Shown piece by piece: positions 39,122 to 47,713 of a stretch of DNA of 64,000 nucleotides. The notes under the pieces are model-generated. The model did not search any database. It was given only the letters and a program-made list of their open reading frames with translations, and had not been told where the DNA came from. A program made the position numbers and the translations under genes. Position 1 is the first letter of the stretch; the number at the start of each line of letters is the position of its first letter. The DNA lies in contig NZ_CP082275.1 of NCBI RefSeq assembly GCF_023746615.1, forward strand, positions 3,694,659-3,758,658, written 5' to 3'. The stretch comes from Grimontia kaedaensis. GTDB lineage: Bacteria > Pseudomonadota > Gammaproteobacteria > Enterobacterales > Vibrionaceae.

Positions 39122-39493
39122 TTATTGGTCTCTTTCCGGCGACGTCATGTTTATCATGTACTGTGCCAGCAGCAACGCCTGATCCATCACAAGGTTACGC
39201 GCTGACTCGGGTAACTGACTGAATAGCGCCAACAGGGTATTGAGATCATCCCTGTGCGTAAACGCGATGTCGCTTCGCGTGCTTTCGCCGTACAAAAACC
39301 AGTTTAATGGACGGCCAGTTACATCAGCGATGATTGCCAGGGAAGACACTTTGGGCTCTGTTTTACCAGACTCAATATCTAAATAGGTTTGACGGGCAAC
39401 GTCTAAGTGCTGCGCCATCTCCACCTGTGTGATATCCCGATACTCCCGCGCTTCCCTGATGCGCTGCGCAACATGAGCTTTGACAATAAACAT
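39122..39493 (-). CDS. XRE-family HTH regulator, copy A
   Basis: 123 residues from MFIVKAHVAQRIREAR. The frame extends 27 codons upstream (39574), but this start makes it the same length as its neighbour copy B. Helix-turn-helix at about residues 8-60 (ITQVEMAQHLDVARQTYLDI). The rest has no known motif. It is about 47 percent identical to copy B by my residue count, so they are tandem paralogues. A TGCA-N3-TGCA dyad lies about 77 bases upstream. Targets are unknown. Confidence 0.82.
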   Translation of the reverse strand: MFIVKAHVAQRIREAREYRDITQVEMAQHLDVARQTYLDIESGKTEPKVSSLAIIADVTGRPLNWFLYGESTRSDIAFTHRDDLNTLLALFSQLPESARNLVMDQALLLAQYMINMTSPERDQ

Positions 39494-39569
39494 CGCTTGC
39501 CCCACAACTCGGCGCCAAGGAACAGACTGATTAGCGCTGTTCACAGTGACGCACTTTACTGCTAGATCC

Positions 39570-39580
39570 TGCATTATGCA
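39570..39580. promoter_or_regulatory. TGCATTATGCA dyad upstream of XRE copy A
   Basis: Palindromic TGCA-TTA-TGCA. With flanks, 12 of 13 bases match (as reverse complement) the motif upstream of copy B. Possible shared operator. Confidence 0.4.
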
Positions 39581-39719
39581 CAGGGTTGTTTTCTACACAT
39601 GTAAAGTGTTGTTGAAGTGTGAATCAGGGCTGCTGTTGCCTAAGCCAGATGACAACGAAAATACGCAATACCTATTTTGGCAGGCAAGGCTATACCGAGC
39701 TTGCCAAGTAAGTAAGTGC

Positions 39720-40091
39720 TTAACCTCGTTGCGCTGATTTCGAGTAATTTACCAGGAACGATGCCATGTTTACGCTCTGATTCAGGATTGCTGTGCGTGC
39801 CTCATGAGGCAGCTTGGAGAAATGTTCCAACAAGCGGTTTACATCCTGTTTGTACTGCACGTCGTGCAGTTCAACATCAGCATCACCATAAACGAACCAC
39901 ACCAGTGGGCGCTCGGTGATTTCTGCAATTTCCGACAACATGCGAACGCGAGGCTCAGTTTTACCCGTTTCGATGTCCAGATATGTTTGGCGCGCTACTT
40001 CGAGTAGTTTGGCCATTTTCACCTGAGTGATCCCTTTCCACTCACGTGCTTCTTTAATACGTTTTGCTACTTGTGCTTTCGAGTCGATCAT
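39720..40091 (-). CDS. XRE-family HTH regulator, copy B
   Basis: 123 residues, start ATG at 40091 (MIDSKAQVAKRIKEAREWKG). Helix-turn-helix in the first half (ITQVKMAKLLEVARQTYLDI), followed by a conserved linker RPLVWFVYG and a helical tail. Paralogue of copy A immediately downstream on the same strand, 226 bases away. The pair lies between the ilv operon and glmS. No toxin or methylase partner is present, so these are not obviously part of a restriction or toxin system. Confidence 0.88.
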   Translation of the reverse strand: MIDSKAQVAKRIKEAREWKGITQVKMAKLLEVARQTYLDIETGKTEPRVRMLSEIAEITERPLVWFVYGDADVELHDVQYKQDVNRLLEHFSKLPHEARTAILNQSVNMASFLVNYSKSAQRG

Positions 40092-40150
40092 ACTTCACTC
40101 CCTACGACTTACAGCTATCTGTTATGTAGTTGTGCTGTTTATCGACAATA

Positions 40151-40161
40151 TGCACAATGCA
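40151..40161. promoter_or_regulatory. TGCACAATGCA dyad upstream of XRE copy B
   Basis: TGCA-CAA-TGCA, 60 bases upstream of the copy B start, continuing with GG as in the copy A motif. Possible autoregulatory operator. Confidence 0.4.
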
Positions 40162-40351
40162 GGCCAACTATTTAGACATTAAATAAAATGTTTAATATCA
40201 ATACTTTATTGTTCATCAAAATAGCAATGTTAATCTTTCTGGGCTCAGTGTCTTATTATGACTGCGAAATGATTTGCAAAATGCAAATAACAAGAGGACA
40301 TCGCCAATTGCAAAAAGCAAATCAGACAGACTCTGTACTGTATACAAGACA
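40162..40351. other. Intergenic stretch between XRE copy B and glmS terminator
   Basis: AT-rich and divergent from both neighbours. A 65-codon plus-strand frame (40188-40385) runs through the glmS terminator and is judged spurious. Nothing else is recognised. Confidence 0.4.
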
Positions 40352-40377
40352 TAAAAAGGAGCCATACGGCTCCCTTT
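40352..40377 (-). terminator. Rho-independent terminator after glmS
   Basis: Minus strand GGGAGCC, GTAT, GGCTCCTTTTT, about 30 bases after the glmS stop. Confidence 0.88.
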
Positions 40378-40406
40378 CGATTTAGCCATCTCATTAATAA
40401 GCAGTA

Positions 40407-42242
40407 TTATTCTACTGTGACAGCCTTGGCTAGGTTGCGTGGCTGATCGACATCTGTGCCTTTAATTAGCGCTACATGATAAGACAATAACTGCATTGGC
40501 AAGGTGTAGAAGATTGGTGCACAGACTTCGTCAACATGCGGCATGGCCACAATAGTCATGCCTTCACTGGCTTCAAAGCCGGCGTCTTTGTCTGCAAACA
40601 CATAAAGCTGTCCGCCACGGGCACGCACTTCCTCAATGTTGGACTTAAGCTTTTCAAGCAGTTCATTATTTGGAGCAACAACAATAACGGGCATGTCCGC
40701 ATCAATCAGCGCCAATGGACCATGTTTAAGCTCACCAGCAGCATAAGCTTCAGCATGAATATAAGAGATTTCCTTCAACTTCAACGAAGCTTCCATGGCA
40801 ATCGGATAGTACTCTCCACGCCCCAGGAACAGTGCATGGTGTTTGTCTGCAAAATCTTCTGCCAGCTGTTCAATCTCTTTATCGAACGCCAGTGCTTGCT
40901 CCATAGTCGCTGGCAAACGATTCAGCGCTTCAACAATGGCTTTTTCTTTTCCTGCGTCCACGTTGCCTTTTCGTTTACCCACAGCAGTTACCAGCATCAA
41001 CAGTGTCGCCAACTGGGTGGTAAACGCTTTGGTCGACGCCACACCTATCTCGGCTCCTGCGCGGGTCATGAACGCCAAATCGGATTCTCGAACCAGTGAA
41101 GAGCCCGCTACGTTACAAATTGTCATCGCCCCCATAAAGCCACGCTCTTTGGCTTTGCGCAGTGCCGCCAATGTATCTGCGGTCTCACCAGACTGGGATA
41201 GGGTGATCAACAGGCTGTTAGGGCGGGTGACGAAGTTGCGATAGCGGAATTCCGAAGCGATCTCCACGTCACAGCTCACGCCTGCAATATCTTCGAACCA
41301 GTAACGTGCCACCATGCCTGCGTTATAAGAAGTACCACAAGCTACAATCTGAATGTGCTCGGCTTTAGTCAGAATCTCCGCCGCACCGTGGCCGATACTA
41401 TCCACCAGCACGCTGTTGCCATCAATGCGTCCTTCCAGGGTGTTGATAAGTGCTGAAGGCTGCTCAAAGATTTCTTTTTGCATATAGTGGCGGTATGGGC
41501 CTTTGTCAGCAGCATCATGTTCAATGGATGACTCATGAGTCTTGCGCTCAACGATTTCACCTTGGACGTCGACGATATTGACGCTCCGACGCGTAATTTC
41601 TGCGACATCGCCTTCTTCGAGGAAAATAAAACGGCGGGTGACATTGAGCAACGCCAACTGATCAGATGCCAGGAAGTTTTCGCCGATGCCAAGACCAATC
41701 ACCAGCGGACTGCCAGAACGTGCAGCAATAAGTCGCTCGGGATCCCGTCTATCCATCACCACGGTTCCGTAAGCGCCTTCTAGCTGTTTGACCGTGCGTT
41801 GGAAGGCTTCCATAAGGCCGCCTCCCTGGCCCAGTTCCCAATCCACAAGATGAGCAATGACCTCAGTGTCAGTTTGGGATGTAAAAACGTAACCGCGGCC
41901 TTTGAGCAGCTCTCGGAGCAGTTCATGGTTTTCAATGATGCCGTTGTGGACGATGGCAATGTTATCGCCTGACATGTGTGGGTGTGCATTGGCTTCACTT
42001 GGTTCACCGTGGGTTGCCCAACGGGTGTGAGCAATACCGGTACCACCAAGGACTGGTGTTTCGTCTAGAGCTTCCGCCAGATTCTGTACTTTGCCCAATC
42101 GGCGCAACCGACGCAGTTGTTGTTCGCTATCAGTCACCGCTAGACCCGCAGAGTCATAGCCGCGGTATTCAAGTCTACGTAAACCTTCCAGTAAGATTTC
42201 AGCAACGTCCCTTTGCGCAACCGCGCCAACAATTCCACACAT
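40407..42242 (-). CDS. glmS: Glutamine-fructose-6-phosphate aminotransferase (isomerizing)
   Basis: 611 residues; makes glucosamine-6-phosphate, the first step to UDP-GlcNAc. N-terminal glutaminase with catalytic Cys2 (MCGIVGAVAQRD), then two SIS isomerase domains with GTSYNAGMVARYW and SLSQSGETADT-like segment LSQSGETADTLAALR; C-terminus ends PRNLAKAVTVE. It follows the DeoR-type gene by 14 bases, so the two form an operon; glmU, the next pathway gene, is close by beyond the tRNA cluster. Confidence 0.98.
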   Translation of the reverse strand: MCGIVGAVAQRDVAEILLEGLRRLEYRGYDSAGLAVTDSEQQLRRLRRLGKVQNLAEALDETPVLGGTGIAHTRWATHGEPSEANAHPHMSGDNIAIVHNGIIENHELLRELLKGRGYVFTSQTDTEVIAHLVDWELGQGGGLMEAFQRTVKQLEGAYGTVVMDRRDPERLIAARSGSPLVIGLGIGENFLASDQLALLNVTRRFIFLEEGDVAEITRRSVNIVDVQGEIVERKTHESSIEHDAADKGPYRHYMQKEIFEQPSALINTLEGRIDGNSVLVDSIGHGAAEILTKAEHIQIVACGTSYNAGMVARYWFEDIAGVSCDVEIASEFRYRNFVTRPNSLLITLSQSGETADTLAALRKAKERGFMGAMTICNVAGSSLVRESDLAFMTRAGAEIGVASTKAFTTQLATLLMLVTAVGKRKGNVDAGKEKAIVEALNRLPATMEQALAFDKEIEQLAEDFADKHHALFLGRGEYYPIAMEASLKLKEISYIHAEAYAAGELKHGPLALIDADMPVIVVAPNNELLEKLKSNIEEVRARGGQLYVFADKDAGFEASEGMTIVAMPHVDEVCAPIFYTLPMQLLSYHVALIKGTDVDQPRNLAKAVTVE

Positions 42243-42256
42243 ATCTTTCCCCGTTT

Positions 42257-43021
42257 TTAATCTGGGGCGCAGATGACCTCTGTGCCCGTATTTTCAATGG
42301 CAAGTTTGGTAGTAGCATCAAGCTTACTGTCGGTGATCACCGTGGTGATCACTTCCCAGGGAAGTTCAAGATTAGGGATCTTGCGGCCGATTTTGTCGGA
42401 CTCAATCAAAACCACGACTTCCCGGGACACCTCCGACATGACCCGGCTCAGGCCGACAATTTCATTAAACGTTGTCGTACCGCGATTAACATCGATGCCA
42501 TCAGCGCCAATAAACAGTTGGTCAAAGTCATATGCACGCAATGCTTGCTCTGCAACCTGACCCTGAAATGCTTCAGAATGCGGGTCCCATGTGCCGCCTG
42601 TCATCAGGAGCGTCGGCTCGTTTTCCAACTCCTTAATGGCCTGTGCCACATTCAAGGAGTTGGTCATCACTACCAGACCACGCTTTTGATTGAGAAGTGG
42701 GATCAAAGCTGCCGTCGTTGAACCACTGTCCACCACAATTCGATTATGGTCGCGGATCCGGGTTGCCGCCATTTTTGCGATTGATAACTTTTGTTCCGAA
42801 ACTTTTACTGCGCTTTCCGAAACCATTTCATGAGGAACCGGAACTGCCCCACCATAACGACGCAGCAGAAGTCCATTTTTCTCAAGCTCAGCAAGGTCTT
42901 TACGGATCGTTACCTCTGATGTTTCAAACAGCGTTGAAAGCATATCTACGCTGACTTCACCCTTTTCAGTCAGCATGGCAACAATCGCATGGCGACGTTG
43001 TTGAGTATTACGTTTCGACAT
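42257..43021 (-). CDS. DeoR/GlpR family transcriptional regulator
   Basis: 254 residues: N-terminal DeoR helix-turn-helix (RRHAIVAMLTEKGEVSVDML, SEVTIRKDLAEL) and a C-terminal sugar-phosphate-sensing domain with VVDSGSTTAALIPLL. Co-transcribed with glmS, so control of amino-sugar genes through a sugar phosphate is likely but inferred. The start ATG at 43021 gives normal family length. Confidence 0.93.
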   Translation of the reverse strand: MSKRNTQQRRHAIVAMLTEKGEVSVDMLSTLFETSEVTIRKDLAELEKNGLLLRRYGGAVPVPHEMVSESAVKVSEQKLSIAKMAATRIRDHNRIVVDSGSTTAALIPLLNQKRGLVVMTNSLNVAQAIKELENEPTLLMTGGTWDPHSEAFQGQVAEQALRAYDFDQLFIGADGIDVNRGTTTFNEIVGLSRVMSEVSREVVVLIESDKIGRKIPNLELPWEVITTVITDSKLDATTKLAIENTGTEVICAPD

Positions 43022-43200
43022 GTAACCACCAAACTTTCGTTTCGAAAGATAATATAAACTTTAAATCAAAGATCAAGGATGAAATGCGATACACATCACT
43101 TCGGGCATGATCTACAGCACAGATTGAGAATTATACAGAGAGTTAGGCGCAGAGAGCGCGAGAAAAGAAGGTAAGAGAGTCGTTTGTAAACTGCAGATAG

Positions 43201-43228
43201 AAAAAAAGCAGGCTAAAAAGCCTGCTTT
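43201..43228 (-). terminator. Terminator of the tRNA cluster
   Basis: Minus strand AAAGCAGGCT, TTTT, AGCCTGCTTTTTTT. Confidence 0.88.
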
Positions 43229-43234
43229 CAATCA

Positions 43235-43319
43235 TGGTGCGGAAGGAGAGACTTGAACTCTCACACCTTGCGGCGCCAGAACCTAAATCTGGTGCGTCTA
43301 CCAATTTCGCCACTTCCGC
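43235..43319 (-). tRNA. tRNA-Leu (anticodon TAG), copy 1
   Basis: Minus-strand 85-nt class II tRNA GCGGAAGTGGCGAAATTGG... with loop TTTAGGT in a CCAGA/TCTGG stem; long variable arm; encoded CCA. Identical to the copy at 43737-43821. Confidence 0.97.
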
Positions 43320-43364
43320 AAATTGTTGTACCTAATCCTTCTTATTGAAGGCTTAAGTGATGTT

Positions 43365-43451
43365 TGGTGCGAAGGGAGAGACTTGAACTCTCACGTCCGT
43401 AAGGACACTAACACCTGAAGCTAGCGCGTCTACCAATTCCGCCACCATCGC
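43365..43451 (-). tRNA. tRNA-Leu (anticodon CAG), acceptor stem with U:U mismatch
   Basis: 87-nt class II tRNA. Loop TTCAGGT gives CAG. The body closely matches E. coli tRNA-Leu(CAG). The acceptor strands read GCGATGG and CCTTCGC, so position 5:68 is T opposite T, whereas E. coli has GCGAAGG. All other stems look intact. Probably functional, as it is the only CAG copy here, but worth checking. Confidence 0.92.
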
Positions 43452-43538
43452 AATTTTTTTGCCTGATATTGAGTTTATAACCCGTAGACACTGGTAGTGT
43501 GTCTTATCTGGCAGAAAGTCAGAGACTTTCGAAATAAG

Positions 43539-43615
43539 TGGTGGCTACGACGGGATTCGAACCTGTGACCCCATCATTATGAGTGATGTGCTCTAACCAA
43601 CTGAGCTACGTAGCC
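43539..43615 (-). tRNA. tRNA-Met, elongator (anticodon CAT)
   Basis: GGCTACGTAGCTCAGTTGG... with CTCATAA loop. The sequence matches elongator, not initiator, tRNA-Met as I know it from E. coli metT. Encoded CCA. Confidence 0.96.
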
Positions 43616-43626
43616 AACCTGAAATA

Positions 43627-43701
43627 TGGCTGGGGTACCTGGATTCGAACCAGGGAATGGCGGCATCAAAAGCCGCTGCCTTACCGCTTGGCGATACCCC
43701 A
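43627..43701 (-). tRNA. tRNA-Gln (anticodon TTG), copy 1
   Basis: TGGGGTATCGCCAAGCGG... with loop TTTTGAT in a GCGGC/GCCGC stem. Identical to the copy at 43942-44016. Encoded CCA. Confidence 0.97.
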
Positions 43702-43736
43702 ACAGCAACCACGCTCGAAAGCATGATCTTAAATAA

Positions 43737-43821
43737 TGGTGCGGAAGGAGAGACTTGAACTCTCACACCTTGCGGCGCCAGAACCTAAATCTGGTGCGTC
43801 TACCAATTTCGCCACTTCCGC
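43737..43821 (-). tRNA. tRNA-Leu (anticodon TAG), copy 2
   Basis: Same 85-nt sequence as copy 1 at 43235-43319, so a within-cluster duplication. Confidence 0.97.
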
Positions 43822-43859
43822 ATACCTAATTGTTCATCTCACCTCTGGAAAGGAAGAGA

Positions 43860-43936
43860 TGGCGCGTCCGGGAGGATTCGAACCTCCGACCGCCTGGTTC
43901 GTAGCCAGGTACTCTATCCAGCTGAGCTACGGACGC
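43860..43936 (-). tRNA. tRNA-Arg (anticodon ACG)
   Basis: GCGTCCGTAGCTCAGCTGG... with loop CTACGAA in a CCTGG/CCAGG stem; ACG is normally deaminated to ICG. Encoded CCA. Confidence 0.96.
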
Positions 43937-43941
43937 GTTGT

Positions 43942-44016
43942 TGGCTGGGGTACCTGGATTCGAACCAGGGAATGGCGGCATCAAAAGCCGCTGCCTTACC
44001 GCTTGGCGATACCCCA
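43942..44016 (-). tRNA. tRNA-Gln (anticodon TTG), copy 2
   Basis: First tRNA of the cluster in transcription order, same sequence as copy 1. The cluster order from the promoter is Gln-Arg-Leu-Gln-Met-Leu-Leu. Confidence 0.97.
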
Positions 44017-44028
44017 ACAGAGGCGCGT

Positions 44029-44057
44029 ATGATATTGCGGATTCAGAGGAGCGTCAA
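44029..44057 (-). promoter_or_regulatory. Promoter of the tRNA cluster
   Basis: Minus strand -35 TTGACG (44052-44057), 17-base spacer, -10 TATCAT (44029-44034), then a GC-rich discriminator ACGCGCC as in stringently controlled stable-RNA promoters. Confidence 0.82.
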
Positions 44058-44097
44058 CCCCCTATTTTTCGTTTGATGACGATTTAATCGCTTCAAT

Positions 44098-44127
44098 AAA
44101 AAAACACCGCTTTTGCGGCGTTTTTTT
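44098..44127 (-). terminator. Rho-independent terminator after glmU
   Basis: Minus strand AACGCCGC, AAAA, GCGGTGTTTTTTT: stem with one G-T pair and a T-run. Confidence 0.85.
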
Positions 44128-44141
44128 ATGCATAACAGGTG

Positions 44142-45503
44142 TTATTTCTGCTTAACCGGTCTCTTCCAACCATCAATTGCACGCGCTTTTGCGCGGGTAA
44201 TAACGAGTTGGCCCTCTTCCACATTACTGGTCAATGTCGTACCTGCACCAATGGTCGCCCCTTTTTTGATGGTCACGGGCGCCACCAGCTGGCTGTCAGA
44301 GCCAACAAATACATCATCTTCAATCACTGTCTTGTATTTATTCGCGCCGTCGTAATTACAGGTGATAGTACCTGCACCGATATTCACACGCTCACCGATT
44401 TCCGCATCACCAAGGTAAGTCAGATGGTTTGCCTTAGAGCCTTTACCGACACGTGCATTTTTCACTTCAACAAAGTTACCCACATGTGCATCTTCCACCA
44501 GCTCAGCACCCGGGCGCAGACGAGCAAACGGACCGACGGTACAGTCCTCACCAACAGAAGCACCTTCAATCACGCTGTATGGGCGAACGACGGTGTTGTC
44601 ATCGATTTCACAGTCTTTCAGTACACAGCCGGCACCAATGACCACGTTGTCGCCTAAAGTGACTGAACCTTCAATCACCACATTGACGTCAATTTCGACA
44701 TCAGTGCCACACTGTAGCTGACCACGCAGGTCAAAACGCGCAGGGTCGCGAAGCATCACACCACTTTCCAGCAGCTTCTCTGCTTGAGCGGCTTGGTAAG
44801 CGCGCTCCAGACGTGCCAACTGAATGCGGTTGTTAACACCTTCCACTTCAATGGCACTTTCCGGGTGAACCGCTTCAACAGCGCGACCTTCATCATGGGC
44901 AATTGCAATCACGTCAGTCAGGTAGTATTCACCCTGTGCGTTGTCGCTTTTCACTTCGTTAAGCCAACGGCGCAGATCACGTCCGGTTGCGACCATCACA
45001 CCAGTGTTAATTTCTTTGATCAGCTTTTGCTCTTGAGTGGCATCTTTATCTTCCACGATCGCCACCACAGGTCCGTTACGGCGAATGATACGTCCGTAGC
45101 CCGATGGTTTATCCAGTACCACAGTCAGCAATGCAATGCCGCCATCTGGCTGCGCATCCAACAGGTTTTCAATGGTTTGTTCTGAAATCAGCGGTACATC
45201 GCCATATAGAATCAAAACCTGTTCATCATCAGCAAATTCTGGGGCAGCCTGATTAACCGCGTGTCCGGTACCTAACTGTTCTGCTTGAAGGACCCAGTTT
45301 ACCGGCTCTTCTGCCAGTGCTGCTTTCATGGCATCCCCACCGTGACCATAAACAAGGTGAACGTTTTTGGCACCTAGTGAAGAGCAGGTATCGATAACGT
45401 GCTTAGCCATAGGTTTTCCAGCAAGGGTATGCAGTACCTTTGGCAGGTTAGAGTACATACGGGTTCCCTTACCCGCAGCCAGAATCACAGCACTGAAATT
45501 CAT
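44142..45503 (-). CDS. glmU: Bifunctional GlcNAc-1-P uridyltransferase / GlcN-1-P acetyltransferase
   Basis: 453 residues. Makes UDP-GlcNAc in two steps. N-terminal pyrophosphorylase with LAAGKGTRMYSNLPKVLHTL; from about residue 230 a left-handed beta-helix acetyltransferase of hexapeptide repeats, with NYDGANKYKT near the active site. The glmU-glmS proximity mirrors the atpC-glmU-glmS order of enterics, here with a tRNA cluster and a DeoR gene between. Confidence 0.98.
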   Translation of the reverse strand: MNFSAVILAAGKGTRMYSNLPKVLHTLAGKPMAKHVIDTCSSLGAKNVHLVYGHGGDAMKAALAEEPVNWVLQAEQLGTGHAVNQAAPEFADDEQVLILYGDVPLISEQTIENLLDAQPDGGIALLTVVLDKPSGYGRIIRRNGPVVAIVEDKDATQEQKLIKEINTGVMVATGRDLRRWLNEVKSDNAQGEYYLTDVIAIAHDEGRAVEAVHPESAIEVEGVNNRIQLARLERAYQAAQAEKLLESGVMLRDPARFDLRGQLQCGTDVEIDVNVVIEGSVTLGDNVVIGAGCVLKDCEIDDNTVVRPYSVIEGASVGEDCTVGPFARLRPGAELVEDAHVGNFVEVKNARVGKGSKANHLTYLGDAEIGERVNIGAGTITCNYDGANKYKTVIEDDVFVGSDSQLVAPVTIKKGATIGAGTTLTSNVEEGQLVITRAKARAIDGWKRPVKQK

Positions 45504-45780
45504 GGAGAGTTGTCCTTGGTGTTGAGGGTCTACTTCAAATAATGGCGCTTATTGTAACGGTTCGCTTTGTAAAACGGGATTCAAACCTATAAGAAATTCA
45601 TAAATTTCCGTCACCTTGTAAAAAGCTTCAGGCGATAGCTCGCATATAGCAACGCCAAGAGAATGACGTAAATAAACAAGTAAATTACTGATAGAAATAG
45701 AAAATAAACGAAAGAAAATGTCTTGAAGCCATGCCTAATAGATAACACATTATTAAAATGGTTAATCCAGCGACAAACGT
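45504..45780. other. Intergenic stretch between glmU and the atp terminator
   Basis: AT-rich. A 61-codon hydrophobic minus-strand frame (45611-45796) would start with TTG inside the atp terminator stem and is judged spurious. It probably holds the glmU promoter; no clear box is seen. Confidence 0.4.
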
Positions 45781-45810
45781 AAAAAAAGGCGACCAATTAG
45801 GTCGCCTTTT
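45781..45810 (-). terminator. Rho-independent terminator of the atp operon
   Basis: Minus strand AAAAGGCGACC, TAATT, GGTCGCCTTTTTT. Confidence 0.92.
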
Positions 45811-45833
45811 TAGCTTTGGGTGATACCTGGTAC

Positions 45834-46256
45834 TTAGCGTGCCTTTTTGGTCAGCTCGATAACTCGTAGCTGGGCAATCGCCTTGGCCAGATCACTGGCC
45901 GCCTGAGCAAAGTCCATATCGCCATGTTTATTGAGGATACGATCCTCTGCACGGCGCTTCGCTTCTTCTGCCTTAGCCTGATCCAGATCGACGCCGCGAA
46001 TTGCGGTATCTGCCAGCACAGTCACTGCGCTTGGTTGCACTTCGAGCATACCGCCAGAAAGGTAAATTACCTCTTCGTGGCCATGTTGCTTAGTAATGCG
46101 GATCATGCCTGGCGTGATAGCGGTCAGCAGCGGGGTGTGGCTTGGGTAAATACCCAATTCACCTTCGCTACCCGTTACCTGAATTGCTTCAGCACGGCCA
46201 GAAAACAGTTGTTTCTCTGCGCTTACTACATCCAGGTGAAAGGTCATCGCTGCCAT
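45834..46256 (-). CDS. atpC: ATP synthase F1 epsilon subunit
   Basis: 140 residues. N-terminal beta-sandwich (MTFHLDVVSAEKQLFSG, GSEGELGIYPSHTPLLTAI) and C-terminal helical hairpin ending QLRVIELTKKAR. Rotor-stalk subunit that also inhibits ATPase activity. ATG at 46256 has AGGAGG four bases upstream; a second ATG three codons on is possible. Last gene of the operon. Confidence 0.97.
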   Translation of the reverse strand: MAAMTFHLDVVSAEKQLFSGRAEAIQVTGSEGELGIYPSHTPLLTAITPGMIRITKQHGHEEVIYLSGGMLEVQPSAVTVLADTAIRGVDLDQAKAEEAKRRAEDRILNKHGDMDFAQAASDLAKAIAQLRVIELTKKAR

Positions 46257-46274
46257 GTCGCCTCCTACCAGCTA

Positions 46275-47678
46275 TTACAGGTTCTTCGCTTTTTCCAGTA
46301 CTTCTTCGATACCGCCACAGTACAGGAATGCCTGCTCAGGGATATCGTCGTACTCACCGCTCAGCAGACCTTTAAAGCCTGTGATGGTTTCTTTCAGCGA
46401 AACATAAACACCTGGCTGACCTGTGAAGACTTCTGCTACGTGGTAAGGCTGAGTCAGGAAACGCTCAATCTTACGTGCACGGGCTACTGCCAGTTTGTCG
46501 TCTTCAGACAGTTCATCCATACCCAGAATGGCAATGATGTCTTTCAGCTCTTTGTAGCGTTGCAGTACAGACTGCACACCACGTGCAACATCATAGTGCT
46601 CTTGACCGATAACCAGTGGATCCAGCTGACGTGACGTCGAATCCAGTGGGTCGATGGCTGGGTACAGACCCAGTGCAGCGATGTTACGCGAAAGTACAAC
46701 GGTCGCATCCAAGTGCGCGAACGTGGTTGCTGGAGATGGGTCAGTCAAGTCATCCGCAGGTACGTATACCGCCTGTACAGATGTGATAGAACCACTCTTG
46801 GTTGAGGTGATACGCTCCTGAAGAACACCCATCTCTTCTGCCAGTGTAGGTTGATAACCTACTGCAGATGGCATACGACCCAACAGTGCCGATACTTCGG
46901 TACCTGCAAGGGTGTAACGATAGATGTTATCGATGAACAGCAGTACGTCACGGCCTTCATCACGGAACTTCTCAGCCATTGTCAGGCCAGTCAATGCAAC
47001 ACGCAGACGGTTACCCGGTGGCTCGTTCATCTGACCGTAAACCATCGCTACTTTCGATTCTGCTGGATTCTCAACGTTTACAACGCCCGCTTCCTGCATC
47101 TCATAGTAGAAGTCGTTACCTTCACGAGTACGCTCACCAACACCTGCGAATACAGACAGACCAGAATGCTGAAGTGCGATGTTGTTGATAAGCTCCATCA
47201 TGTTGACGGTCTTACCAACACCTGCACCACCGAACAGACCGATTTTACCACCCTTCGCGAATGGACAAACCAGGTCGATAACCTTAACGCCGGTTTCCAG
47301 CAGTTCGGTTGCATTTGATTGGTCTTCGTAGCTTGGCGCTTCACGGTGAATAGAGTAACGCTCTTTCTCACCGATATCGCCACGCTCGTCGATTGAGTCA
47401 CCCAGTACGTTCATGATACGTCCTAGGGTCTCAGTGCCTACTGGCACTTCAATCGGCTTACCAGTATTTTCTACTTCCAGTCCACGACGCAGACCATCAG
47501 ACGAACCCATCGCGATGGTACGAACGATACCACCACCAAGCTGCTGCTGAACTTCCAGCACCAGACGCTCGCCTTCACGTTTCACGTTCAGGGCGTCATA
47601 TACCTGAGGTACAGACTCCTGTGGAAACTCTACGTCGACTACCGCACCGATGATCTGAACGATCTTACCTGTAGCCAT
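46275..47678 (-). CDS. atpD: ATP synthase F1 beta subunit
   Basis: 467 residues, catalytic subunit. P-loop GGAGVGKTV, catalytic Glu in GVGERTREGND, Walker B DVLLFIDNIYRYT and the signature PAIDPLDSTS are all present. Between atpG and atpC. Confidence 0.98.
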   Translation of the reverse strand: MATGKIVQIIGAVVDVEFPQESVPQVYDALNVKREGERLVLEVQQQLGGGIVRTIAMGSSDGLRRGLEVENTGKPIEVPVGTETLGRIMNVLGDSIDERGDIGEKERYSIHREAPSYEDQSNATELLETGVKVIDLVCPFAKGGKIGLFGGAGVGKTVNMMELINNIALQHSGLSVFAGVGERTREGNDFYYEMQEAGVVNVENPAESKVAMVYGQMNEPPGNRLRVALTGLTMAEKFRDEGRDVLLFIDNIYRYTLAGTEVSALLGRMPSAVGYQPTLAEEMGVLQERITSTKSGSITSVQAVYVPADDLTDPSPATTFAHLDATVVLSRNIAALGLYPAIDPLDSTSRQLDPLVIGQEHYDVARGVQSVLQRYKELKDIIAILGMDELSEDDKLAVARARKIERFLTQPYHVAEVFTGQPGVYVSLKETITGFKGLLSGEYDDIPEQAFLYCGGIEEVLEKAKNL

Positions 47679-47713
47679 CGTTATTCCTCTAAAATAGTTC
47701 GTTGGCCCTTGCC

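Noticed and set aside
39546..39737. 63-codon plus-strand frame between the two XRE genes
   Set aside because: No ribosome binding site, overlaps both XRE frames in part, composition random.
40188..40385. 65-codon plus-strand frame with a hydrophobic start before glmS
   Set aside because: It reads through the glmS terminator hairpin, has no good ribosome binding site and its second half is unlike protein.
43235..44016. Regular repeat spacing in the tRNA cluster suggesting a CRISPR or integron array
   Set aside because: The repeats are identical tRNA-Leu(TAG) and tRNA-Gln(TTG) genes with full cloverleafs.
45611..45796. 61-codon hydrophobic minus-strand frame between atpC and glmU
   Set aside because: Would start with TTG within the atp terminator stem; hydrophobicity comes from AT-rich sequence.
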